In this document: positions 12,801-26,300 of the stretch, in pieces
Layout of the letters: the number at the start of each line of letters is the position of its first letter
How positions within the stretch are numbered: the first letter of the stretch is position 1
From: Mesocentrotus franciscanus
Taxonomy: Eukaryota > Echinodermata > Echinoidea > Camarodonta > Strongylocentrotidae
Assembly (NCBI GenBank): GCA_037976565.1
Contig: CP137679.1
Location: forward strand, 30,324,534-30,388,533
DNA length: 64,000 nucleotides
Direction: 5' to 3'
Program-made: the position numbers and the translations under genes
Notes under the pieces: generated by a model
What the model was told of the DNA's origin: nothing
The model's input: the letters and a program-made list of their open reading frames with translations, nothing else
Databases searched by the model: none

Positions 12801-15800
12801 TCTCGAAACAGACCTTCCTCCCGCTTCGGTTTCGCGTATGTTGCACGCATGTGAATGCTGCGGTTAGCGTCGTCCGTAGTCGTATTATACCCGATTGGCC
12901 CTGAGTAGGGCCACGGGAAAGACACAGTCTCGTCATGCTACACTCCCTTTAACTGAGTTCAGTAGGAAAGGTGAAGGTACAACACCAATTCAGGACCATA
13001 AGGATACTCAACTTCAATACTCAGGGATTCAAGAATCCTCATAGTGGATTTTCTCATACATTCATATGTATCTTCCAAGATTGGAATGAACCTCACTGAA
13101 TCCTTAACAAAGGGTATGACCTAAACCTTGTAAGGGTATAAGGGTACTGCGCTAAGGGTTCAGATTCAGAATTTTCTGACACTTTATCTTCCAAGATATG
13201 AATCTACCTCACTCAATCCTCAAGATGGGGTTTCACAAAACCAGGGAAGGCTACAAAGATCCATGCTTTAGTAATTAAAGGTTTAGGGAGGCAGATAGGG
13301 ATTTTTTTACACATTTGTCTTTTATGGTTTGAATGCACCAGAGTGATCCTTGGGAAGGTGTATAATGAAAACTTGGGTAGGGTTCACAGATATTGTGCTT
13401 TGATACTCAGAACTGTATAGGGAAACAGATCAGGAACTTCATCAAAGTTGTCTTGGTGTAAATAAACCTGACTGAATCCTGTAGACAGGGTAAAACAGAA
13501 AACTTGGTAAGCCATGCTTTGGTATTGAGAGAGTTAAGGATGCAGATAGCAGATATTCTTACACATTTGTCTCGCATGGTTTGGCTGGCTTGTTTGCCTG
13601 TGGGACCACCCAAACCTTTCAGCAAATCCTGCAAAGGCATAAGAGCGCAGAACGTGCATGAAAATTTACAAGGGAATGTACAGAGGAAGAGTGTGATTGC
13701 GAAAAGGAAGGGGCTTAGAGGGCATCCAGGCGCTAATAGGAGAGTGAAGATAGAAAGATAGGATGGGTAGAAGCAGGTGCATAAAAATAATTGTGAATAA
13801 TCAAGAGGAAGGGCAAATGTTGATTTAACTATTTGTGTGCTTTGGTCTACCAATTGAACTAACAGTGGACTGCTGAAGTCAACTTTTGTCACACATAGAC
13901 CCGTACAAGTACACTCAAATAATGGGCAGTAGAAGCCGGGTTTCAATTTGCAGCAGACAAAGAGTTAAAGACAGAGAGGAAGAAATTGGCAATAAGCAAA
14001 AGTGAGAGATACGGTTAGCTAATAACGAATGTGTGGGAGGGAGATGTGGAGAGAGAGAGACAGACAGAGAGATATAAAGAGGGAAAGAGAGGGAGGGTGG
14101 GGAGGAAACAGAGCTACATAATATGAAGACAACTACTAGAGAGGCTGAGTTGACAGTATGAAATTCATTCGGAAAGCTTCAAACCAAAAGAAAATCATAT
14201 ATGCCTAGACGTAGAAGAAACAGGAAGAATAAACATATCCCCTAACATAATCACAAATAGGAATTCAGCTTTAAATCTATCCATAAAAACAGGAGATATT
14301 AAAAGTGTTTTATCAATGAAAAGCAAATCAAGGTGCATTCACTCAAATGCATTACAACTGATTAAACGATTTTCAACAATATCCAATAAGATAAATTTAT
14401 TTAGAAAGAAGACAAAATTAAAATTAAAAAAAAAAGAAAAAAAAAAGAGAAGCATAATTCCCTAATTTGACAGGCATCATCATAAGCTCATAAGTTTGCA
14501 TACTTTTAAATCAAGGACACAACGTAGCTAATTGGACACTAGATTAGACTGCCTCTAAAAAGAAATCTATTAATGTGCAAAATATGAAAGGTGCATTGGT
14601 AAGTGCATAACAGCAAAGGGGAGAATTGGGGTGTACCAAATTTTGAAAAGGAGAGAGAGAGAGAGAGAGAGGTGAAAAAGAGAGATTGGGAGAAGGGTGC
14701 TACAAGTGTTAGGTGTGTCAGATCAGTTGGCATTGCCTCATAAAGATCTAAACTGACACACCTATTTAGCATTATTATCTTGGAAAAGGGTATTGCTGCC
14801 CTGCTCTAAACTAAATAGACATATCCATGCATATCATTCATATTACAAATTTCAGTTACTGGATCTTTAAGCTTTTAGGTTCATCAAGAGGTTCTTATTG
14901 AAATGTATCACAGTGGAAACAATTCTTGCGTAATTAGTGGCTAATAATTATCCCCTATTATTTCCCAGACTGACTGGACTAAACATGCACTCAAAACAAC
15001 CTTCACACTACCATCAACATTAATAATGAAATCAACAGTTGTTACTTGGGGAAATTACAGTCCTTGAGCAGTACTTTAGTCTCATCAAGCATTTAAAATA
15101 AATTAAAAGCTTATACTGTAGCATGCTAATCCAAACCTATCTCATATGTAGAAGAGTACGATGATCTTCAATCTTCATCTTTCATTCCCAAGTTGGACAT
15201 ACCATGATACCTGCCAACCTTTCACAAGCAGCAAAAATGAGGAATCCGATCTCAAGGCAACATAAGGATCACAGTCTACTTAAGGGTGCGTTTATGCTCA
15301 CTTTTGAAGGCAGAATGAGCGATTTGAAACGCTCATCGTAAACGCTCATCGTAAACGCTCATTGTAGGTGTACCGGTACTGTTTATGCTACCCTTCTCCG
15401 GCTCCTCCAGGCAAATTCGGGCTCTGCAGCTGGATTCGCAAACCTGCAATACGCATGCTACGTTGACCCCGGGAACATCATTTAAACGCGTTTACAAATG
15501 ATTGTGCGTTTATGCTTCCCCAGAAACTGTCTTTCTGGAGAATCGCCGATCGTAAACGCACCTTTTTGTGAGTTTACGATCGTTTTTCGGTGATTCTACG
15601 AAAATGAGAAGGGACGCAACCGTGTTTTGAACTAACCACGTAACAAAAGCCTCATTCTGGCCAGAAAAAGTTGAGCATAAACGCACCCTTTGTATTTCAG
15701 ACAAAGAGAGGAATCCAATCTAGGGTTCAAAACAATAGCTTGAAGGCAAACAGAAATAGGAATCATTCCTCCAAAATAGGAATGGTTGGCAGCTATGTAT

Positions 15801-18800
15801 AGATTAACATGACAAAGAGTACATCTGATGGGCTGTTGAGCTTCTTAAAGACAATTTCTGTCACAGTCACACTGGCCTCAAGGTCTAGTTACCACCCAAC
15901 ATCCTGGTAGTATTGTGCAGTCATTCTTAAGTTACCAGGGGGTGTTTCACAAAGACTAAGATCGACTTTAAGTTGGACTTAAGTATGGCGGGCCATTCAT
16001 GCCATTGTTTGCTATCATTATTTACTGGCATTGGTCTCTGAAGGGACGTACAAATCATGGTAAAAAATCTACAAATCTTACATATTTTGATAATTCATTA
16101 TTGAAGGAAAAAATATTATCTAAAGATCATAATGGTGAGAGCAAACAATGGCACGAATGGCCTGTTATACTTAAGTCCAACTTAAAGTTGATCTTAGTCT
16201 TTGTGAAACACCCCCCTGATGCTGTATATCAGAAACACTCGTCAGTTATTGAAGTCTTATCATGGCAATTCAGTGCATTAGCATTTATGATAAGCGAGCT
16301 TGACAATGATGCACATTAGTAACCATAACATTACCTTCAGCATTAATAACTTTAAGACCAAGTGGCACATTTGTTTGAAACAGATAAAATAACTATTCTT
16401 AGACCAAACACTTGGCAGATCTACTACATCAAAGCATTACAAGAAAGTAAAACCATTGCCTACTGGAACCGAGTGGTGCCCGTATTAAGCCTGTGGGGTT
16501 GAGAGAATTCAGTAGGCTTAACAGGCGCAACAGGGTAAAAATGGCACGATGCATTAGAATGAAAACTAGTCTACACAGACATGCAGTAGGAATTAGCAAG
16601 GTAGAATTAGCATAGCCAAGGCAAAATGGGCTTATTTGAGCAGCACAAAAACTGTAATTTAGCAATGGTTATAAGGCTGACTGAAATTTAAAATGAAATG
16701 TATTTACATGAATCCTTAAACTTATATAGAAATAACAGTAAATATTCACTGATCAATCTTTCTTTCACTGTATGCCAAGAAATATACATTAAGATCAATC
16801 TTACCCTCTAATTTCATCAATTTTCTATAATCTCTGGGGAAATATTGTAGTAATATTTTAGCTCTTGCATGAATAAATCATTTTGATTTCTCCTCACTAC
16901 ATTGTCATTTATTTGAAGAGATAAGTTTTGAAAAAATGAATGTCTATGATAATTTTAACATTTTAACAACCATCTTCAACAGCAATAATACACAGTAGAA
17001 GTTTTGAACCACCTTCTGTAAACTGCCTATCACGTTTGGAGAAAAAGAAATGCATAGATTAAACATGTTTAGTTAATCATCCAATGTAATCTCTACACAC
17101 TCATTCTCTAAGTCTAAATGCTTTAATGCATGAAATTATGAATTTATAAAGAGCACAGAATACACTATTAAAAAAGCAGCATGGAGAACTGAACTAAAAT
17201 TTTAATTAATGTGGCACAAATTATCAAATAAATAGCACTTACAGCTTCGCATCTGTCCATAAAGTTCCTCGGAGACAAAATAAAACAGGCCTCGGCATCA
17301 TCCATCCTGTAACAAAACACAAAACCATAATCAATAATTTATGTGCTTTTATCCACCACTACTTTAAAAGAATATATGACAAGACTTTCAAGGGTACAAT
17401 TTATCTGTTTGGAGCCAGAAGGGCATTAACTCATATACCTTAACACAGAGTTCACTAACACCCTTCTGGATCTTATCAAACAAATTGTCAATGGTAATGC
17501 TTTTCTTTTTGTTGTTGTTGAATTGGGCACAAATTATCTTTTGTGAAAAAAAGACTTGTACATGATGGTGCCCGTTTTCTGTTTAATTGAGAAAGAATAA
17601 AGCCCTTCTTTAATAGTCCAACCATACACTAATTCAAACTTCTTAAGGTTCAATTCAGCACTTGATACTTCTTTCACTTCAATTCAGCATTTCATACAGA
17701 TCAATTCTTCTGCAGAATCTGTCTCTCACAGAAGGGAAGGTGTTAATAAAAAGTCAATACCTTATTTGACAAAATCATTTTCGTTGTACATGTATATTCT
17801 TCTTGATATGACAGATGACTAGAAAACAAGCCTCTTGCAGGTATGATCAAGTTGCAACATTTAATCCTAGAGGTACATGCTTCCTTCAGGCATACTTGTA
17901 TGAAGCATACACCAAAGAGATTTACTTTGCAGACTGAAAAATTATCCTCCATTAGAGCAGAGAAATGTTTTCTAGAGAATTGCTTTGCAGACCGAAAGAT
18001 TATCTCCAATTAGAAGGGTGAAAGGGTTACTGGAATCACAAATTGACAGATTGACATTCAGTCAAGAGATTCATGTATAAATGGGAATGAATGTCATGAA
18101 AATGTCAGTGAACACCCATTTCATCCCTCTAAATAAAAATCTTGGCTCCTTGTATCTGGCTGAGGATTTATTAGTTCCTGAAGATCCAGAGTCTGGCAAA
18201 ACGCATTTTCCTTGAGGTATTATTTCTATCAAACAATTATTGGGGGTTATTAAACACCAGACTTGGATGCTGTATAAAACAATTGATGTCATTTTGGTTG
18301 TTTCCAAAATCATCGATGAAGGACTCCATTTAAATTGGCATTGCAGTTTTCTTTATTATAGAGTAAATTTTGTAACTGTAATGTGGTATATTGACATTAG
18401 CACTTATCAAAAAGATGGGATAGCTACAAAATAATGACTTTGAAATACATGTACAACCCAAAACATAATTCTGTGCCTCAAGTGAGCAAGCCTTTATGAA
18501 AACAAAATCCACTACTTGAAACCTACCTTGAACAGCGAGCTAGAAAAACAAAAACACTAACATTTTCTCATCTGAAAAATCAGCTCCCTTGACGATTTGG
18601 TGTAATCCTGGACAATATCTGCCTCTAGCCACCCCCAGTTGTCATGTGATCAAATTAGCGAGAAACCATGGCAACCCAGAGTCCTATACTTGTCACATGA
18701 CACCTATCTTCTATCCCCGTAAATGTCATTGGTTTTTATTTCAATGATTGCAAAGGAACATTGGATGGATAGAGTTCCACTAGAATCACATAGCTGATCT

Positions 18801-21800
18801 CCCTAGTGTTTTTCCTAGGTTCCCAGATTCCCCCCTTATGACAGAAAAAAAAAAATCTTATGATTGAAAAAGAGAATTTTACAGAAAAATAGCGAATTTT
18901 CGATAAACAGGAAGAGAAATCTGAGTAATGGAATATTTTCTGATCAAAACAAAGAATTTGACATTTTTCCAATATTTCATAAATGCACTTCAGATGTCTT
19001 ACGAGCCTCATTTTCCAGAGAAAATGCCCGAAGCATTTTGAATATGATGCTAAGATGAAAAAGGTCATCATAATCAATCACTTAGAATCAGCTGGAGGCA
19101 AAGAAGAGGAGATATCCATTGGCAAAATTAATTATACTCATTTACTTCACAACAACTACTGTACATATAGCAAAGGCTTGAAGATCCTTTAATTGTTTCC
19201 AGTGCAAGATTAATCAATACTGGTACCAGCGTTAACGAGGGTTGTCATGGAGCTAACCAAGACCAAAAATGGGTAACTTTGCAAAGCCACTGAGTTGCAC
19301 AAAGCAATCCTTCTGTCTATTGGTGCCTATCGTTTTGTGCCAAATTGCATGTGTGGCAAATGAGCGACCAAGCAGAGAGGCGAAGAACCAACCAAAGCAA
19401 AGATAAATACCTGCATCTGATGAGATCACCGTCCTTGAGCGCTGACCCCTGGATGTAGATGACCCGCTGTGCCCAGAGAGGGACGGTCAGCAGAGCCTTG
19501 AGGGCGTTGTCAAGTTCACAAGGAGACAGAAGGACCACAAAGAAATCCTAGAACAGAAAAAAGCATAGGTGAAGAAGAATTAGAACATGGATGAGTTTTA
19601 ACCTGCCTTGCACCACTAGGTTAATGAAAATTCATCCAAAAAAAATCGTCTTGAAACTAAAATTTGTTTTCAATTCTACTTTTGAATGGCTACATTTGGT
19701 TTTAAATATCTCCCATGGATCAGCCTTCAAAATGTAAGTACTACATGTTTACATGTTTGTTTCCCTTGGACCCTATATTGAATCCTGTGCCTAGTGGGAG
19801 GGCACAATTACAAAATGTGGACAAAGGGTGAAGAAAATGATTAGAATTTAGACAATGTACAGACTGATGTATGTTGTGTAGATTAACATCCAAAATGTGT
19901 ACTTAAAGAAATGTACATCCACTGGCCATGCATCTGTTTTCACGACCATTTAAAGACCGCTTTTCACTTTTTCTGCTTCATACGCAGTCTTCATTTAGAG
20001 ATTAACAGTTTACATACCTGGAGGTCATTATGAGCGTAGAACTCATTGAGGAAATCAACGATGAGATCATACTGCAGGTTGGTTGCGCACACGACAACAT
20101 GCTTCTCAGTTTGTGCTCGATGTCGGCTGTATGTCCCGCCCTGTTTCTGCCTCTCCATAATCAAGTAGGCCAGGTTTTCCAACTGTAGATTTAAACCATT
20201 AAACATCATAAGAAATAAAGACAACTATTTTACATATTTGTTTCTGTCTATCTTTCTCCATCAACCTCTATCTCTCCTAGAAGAAAGAAAAATAAACTGT
20301 AAATCATACCAATGCTTGCTATTATAATTTAATCTATAGAAGCACTTTTCACTGGAAGCCAGCAAAAAACATCACAATTATTTTTTTATCATTTATGACA
20401 CAGGTAGATCCATGCTATTTGAGGGGGGGGGGTAATTTTAAATAAAACTCTGACAGGTCATTCTCCCCCACCACCACCAAAGGGTTACTTTTCCCAGAAA
20501 AAAAATCAATACATGCATTCCCTAAATACATACCTGGTAGTACAAGTACATCCCCTCAAAATAGGGACAATTTCTTCATCAACTTTGGATTGGAAATTAA
20601 TGGAATTTTCAGTAAAAGCAAAAAGGGAATAAGCTTCTTAAGAATGTACATGATAGAGCTGACAACTAGAGTGTGAAAATCAACAACTTTCTTTTTCTGT
20701 ATCAGATTCTCCTCAAACTCTCACTGATCTGATTCTCTCATTTTTCTGCTTTTAATAAAAGAACATATTTTGCTTTAAATCTGACCTGTACAGGTAGAAT
20801 GACAAGAGCCGAACAGATCATGATGATGACGTAGAGTTGAGATGGCCAGATGCGGACCTCAATGTCCCCATACCCAACCGTGGAGAAAGTTACAATTGTG
20901 AAGTAGAAAGCATGGAAGAAAGACATGCCGTTGGTACCGATGTCCCCTCTCTCTAAGTGGTGCATGCCACAGGCACTGGCAGGGAGGAAAAAATGAAGGT
21001 TGTAAGGTTAAAAGCTCATCTCGAACTCTGGTGAAGGATTCAGTGCATTTAAGGTGAACTGGTTTCAATTGATTCCAAATGGTTTTTCATGATTAAAATT
21101 GATTGTGTGACCCAGTACAATATGAACAAATTTACAAAAACCTGACTGCAACTCTCATTCATTGAAGTCTACATCCCTCTTTTGCACATAGAGCCTTGTA
21201 TTAAAGAGCAAGTCCGGCCCACTTGCAACTTGAGTTCTGGTTGATGACATCATTAACTTGGTCATTTGCATACATTCTTGGGAAACTTTAAAATTCCATA
21301 ACTTTCTTATTTTTTGTTCAATTTTGATGAAACTTTTAGTTTTGTATGTTTACTTTTCTTTAATTATTCAATTCACTTTGTAAATGGGTAGGACTTGCCC
21401 TTTAAGTACATGGATAGGGAAGATTACCTTCATTTTCATATCTTTCTTTGCTCATTACATTGCTGCTATGTATTTTTTTTTTACTAAATCATTTATCACA
21501 TGTCATTCATGTGTATTCTTGAACATCCAGTGAATGTTTCATTTGATTCAGTGACAATTTATATCCGGGTTGGCCAGAACTCAAGATTATCTTTAATCTC
21601 ATGAATAAATATTAAAAAAGAAGATTGTCACAGTGTTGAAATGCATGTACTTGGGCTTAAAATAAAATTGTGATGGGAAAGATATGGTTATAAAATAATA
21701 TCATATTCCACAAAATGACATTTGAACCGAATACAAGTCTTCTTTGATTATTTTTGATAACTTGGTTCAACCCTTCTACCCTTGCATTGAGTAAAATGTG

Positions 21801-23344
21801 TTGTGACTGAAATCGAAAGTTGCATCAGGAGTGGGATATCAAGAGAATTACTTCTCTCTACATTGGACCCAAGATGTATGAACAATGTAAAATATGAATA
21901 AAAACATTATCATGACTCGCAGGAAGAGGGCAGAATGTGAACATATCATTATCTGTTGTGTGAAAGCTAAAATGGTGTCAGGAGTGGGATGTAAAAAAGG
22001 GAATTATATCTTGACAATGCACTTTCCAGTTACATAATAAAATACTGGTGCTTACCAGGTGAATATGAGGCAAAGTATGAATGAAAACAATATCATGACT
22101 CGCTGGGAGAGGGCAGAATGTGAACGCATCATTACTCTGTGAAGATCGTTCTGAAAATGAGAGAAAAACATGAAAATCGTATATATTGTAAGTTTTCAGA
22201 GCATTCACTATGAATTAAAAATTGAACAATGTAGAAAATATGTTAGATTACAGTATAGCACTTGCAGAGACATCTACCCCCTTTTACTGCACACACTTAA
22301 TAATAACGATTTATGTAGCGCTTAATACAGAATACTGTCTCAAATCACTTTACAGATATTATCATTACCCTGGTCATCGGATTCATTCGCGCATACAGTG
22401 TGCATAATTTCCACTCCCTGGAGAGTATTCCTCCCATATTGTCACCGTGAGGGCATATGGCAATTATTATAAAAAAGGTTTTCATCATCCTACCAGGTCC
22501 CCATTTCTCTCCTGGGTATTGAGTGGAAAATGTTGATTAATGCCTAGCCAAAGGACATTAGTGCTGTGTCAGGGATGGAACCCATGACCTTTGCATTTCC
22601 AGTCACGTGCTTAAACCACTCAACTATGACACCTCTACTTTCAACTTTCTTACATGATTTCAGTCATAGCCAACAGGACATTGGAGGTACCTTCATTAAT
22701 TATGGAAATGGCAATCAATACACAGCACCATCAATTAGCAAGGCTATGGACATGAACTTTAATAAGGGCAAGAATCATTGTGCTAGGAGGAGTTAACCCA
22801 ATGTGGAGGGAGAAGCCATAAGCCATATGCTGGAGTAATATTCTCTTGTGTGTACCAAATGAATGACAGGTGGGGTTGAAAAAGTAGCTGCACACAAGTT
22901 TATCTGTGTGTTACAAGATACAAAAATACGAAGCAGAGTACCCTTATGTATGCTTTGAAATAAATCATGGTTAACCACAGCATATATGTGATCAAGCCAT
23001 CGACATCCATCTGGATTTCAGTATTATTAATAATAATTTTGTTTACCCAGAAAGCCTTATCAGCTTCAATGCTGTTCATCCTGAAGGCCCTGCAATTACT
23101 ATTACCCCAGCAATTGCCAGGTACCCATTTAAACCTGGGTGGAGAGTGGCAAATGTGGATTAATGTCCTGCCAAAGGACGTTAAGTGTCAGGTTGGGAGT
23201 CAAACACTCAACCCTTGGATTAAGAGTCAAGTGAATGAACCAATATACCACAATACCACCATGATACATGCATGACTTCAGACTGCCCTAGTTTAAGTAA
23301 ACTGTATCATACTAATGTAAAATTTATATTGGTAATTGTCCTTC

Positions 23345-23375
<31 letters not shown>

Positions 23376-26300
23376 GTGTCGTGGACGAGTGGATATGTCA
23401 TCGGACTGTGGATCACAAGGTCCACGGTTCAAGTCCCACCGCGGCACTAATGTCCTTTGGCAAGACATTTATCTACATTTGCCACTCTCCACCTAGGTGT
23501 TAAATGGGTACCCGGTAGGATGCGAAAGCTAATGTGCTTAGATTAGCAAGTGTGCGCTTGTAAAAATGACGCCTGGCTGGAATGCTCCCCAGGGAGTGGA
23601 GAATGTGCATACATTGTGTGCAGGTAAGCCTGAATCCGATGACCGGGGTAATAATATATATATATATCTATATCTGTAAAGCGCTTTGAGAGGGCCTTCA
23701 GTCCTGAAAAGCGCTATATAAGAACTACATGTAGCTATTGTTATTATTATTATAGAGAGAGAGAGAGAGAGAGAGTGAGTGTCATGGGGGAGAGGTGTAA
23801 CTGATTGGAAGGTAATTTTTCCACAGGAGACACACTCCTGAGGAAGCTGTCCTATTGAATTAAATTGGATTTGTTGCGGGCACTTAGTAACATTCTCCTC
23901 AATGCCACCGTATTTGATCTACTTCCATATCTTCATAAGATTACCAATGCTGTCATCCCAGTTTGGAGCCAGAAGGCATAACATATAAAATGATATGAGT
24001 TAGTGCCCTTTCGGTTCCAAACAGACCAACTGATAAGTTCAACTAGGTAAAATTCCTTTCAGTTACATCATACTCACTTTACAAAGTACTTCAACATCTT
24101 CAGAAGATTACAATTGCTGTTATTCATTGATAGCAAATAATTATAATTAAGTTAACGCCCTTCTGGTTCTTAATAGCCAATATTTTGAGACTTTTGATAA
24201 TGCTGACAGGTTGGATATGACTGATATTGGAATGAAATGTATCTTTCATACACTCTAGCATGAATTATCTTGAATTCAATGGCATTTAAGCTGATACTAA
24301 GTGGTACAAATTGAATGTCTTGGGCTTGGTATTCAAGTGATTTGAAGGCCAACATACAAAGGGATACTTACAAAAAGATTTTCTAGGAGATACTTAGCCA
24401 GCCAGCAGTTCAGATAAATAGGTATAAAGAGATTCCTCAAAGGCTCCCAGAAAATCTGTAATAATAAAACCAATTCATTCATTCATTCATTTATGGTTTA
24501 TTCAAAAAAGAAAAATTACGACTCATGGTAATGATGTCGGACTGCACAGTATTTTCATTTCTTTACAGATAGACATTGAAAGACATTGCATAAAAAGGTA
24601 GTCAATTTTAAAGATTTAAATGATTAGATGGAGTATAGTGTAATGCATAGGATCTTTCTTTTATACAGATATTGGTAACATTATAATAAATTTGTATAAA
24701 ATAAAGTTAAGATTAGAATTACACACTATCTTAATAATAATCATTATATATTTCATGCATAAAAAGAATCACTCCTATATCTTCTGGGGGTGTTTCACAA
24801 AGATCCTAAGTTGAACTTATCTCTAAGTTGGACTTAAAAATTATGGAAAGCCGTTAGCATCTTTGAAAATATTTTGTAAAAGTTATTTTCAAAGACATCA
24901 AATGTTGATTCAAATCATTCATATTTTCTATTATCAAGGAGATTTCATGTTCTTGATGTGGAATTTAAGAAAAGTCTAAAATACATGAATTTTTGCTTTT
25001 GAATATATTTTGTTTTAAGGCTACAAATGGCTCTCCATAATATTTAAGTCCAACTTAGAGTTAAGTTGGACTTAGGATCTTTGTGAAAACCCCTGTTGTT
25101 TAGTAATAATAACTTTATATGGAATTAGATATTCATTACATCTTCTTATGCAAAATCTCACACTTAAATCCATTTATCAATTTTTAGTGAAAACTTAAAA
25201 AAAAAGAAAAGAAGTAAAACTTACTGTAACAATAAATGGCACACTGTTTACAGCTTCAAGAAAAAAATACACGCTGAAAATTTGTTGAAGAATGCTGCCC
25301 TGTTACAGACAAAGAGAGAAATGTTGAGATTTTCGTAAGAAGATTAATTAATATGCCACACTCATCACCATCACAATATCACTATTAGTAAAGACAAAGA
25401 AAGAATACATTTATATCAAGAGTATTTGTATCATATTCTCATCATCATCAGATTCTCTCACAAAAGTATTTATTATAAGTTATATATATTCATATATATT
25501 ATATACCGAAATGATCTGTTAGAAAGAAAATCAAAGTACATTAAAGTTATTTCTTAAAATGCACTGCACCAGTCTATTAATTTCTATGAGCTTTACCCAG
25601 GCTAGGGGAAATACATGTGAGATTTCTTTACTGTATATTATGTAGTTGCTTGATGTAATAATTGGTACATCATGAAAATCTCTTTTAAAATCAAATCTTC
25701 ATGAATAAGCCAGCAATGATATCAGTAAAATCAACTTGGCAAAAATACATACAGAAGTTTGTAGTACATGTACGATTCTTTTATATATTATATTTGTCAG
25801 TAGCAAAATAAGTGAGCTTTACACTAAACAAGTATAAAGTCAGCCAAAATACTGATGAGAATTTCTAATATTTGTACAATCTTTTACATTCTTTTGTCAA
25901 TATGTCAATGCTCAATAATAAGCAACTTAATATCCCAAATACTCTACCAATAGATCACCCTTCTCAGGCTCGTTTACTTATGCAACAGAAAATCGCCGCA
26001 GGTTTTTGTGTTCTAACTAAATCTGCTTGTTGGTTGGGATGAAAAACAGTAGCTGTGTGCATCAGAGGTCCTATGCATACTAAATCTGTGCATTATAAAG
26101 ATACAAATAGAACCTCCCACTTGCCCGCTAAGCTCAGATGGTTTACTGGAGCATAGGTGAACAGGCCTTTAGCCAGGTAACTAACCTTGTGCTGTAGATA
26201 CATCAGGAGAAGATGCTGAGCAAGGCTTATGATTGCTATGGAAACCTGGATGGCCCATAACCAAGACGTACGCTGCACCCATAGCATTGCAAGCCTACAA

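Noticed and set aside
13407..13946. 179-residue minus-strand ORF
   Set aside because: Lies across the degenerate satellite; no domain, no splice context.
23375..23460. Possible functional tRNA gene
   Set aside because: A and B boxes are present, but the fold is imperfect and the sequence continues into a conserved SINE body found in other copies.
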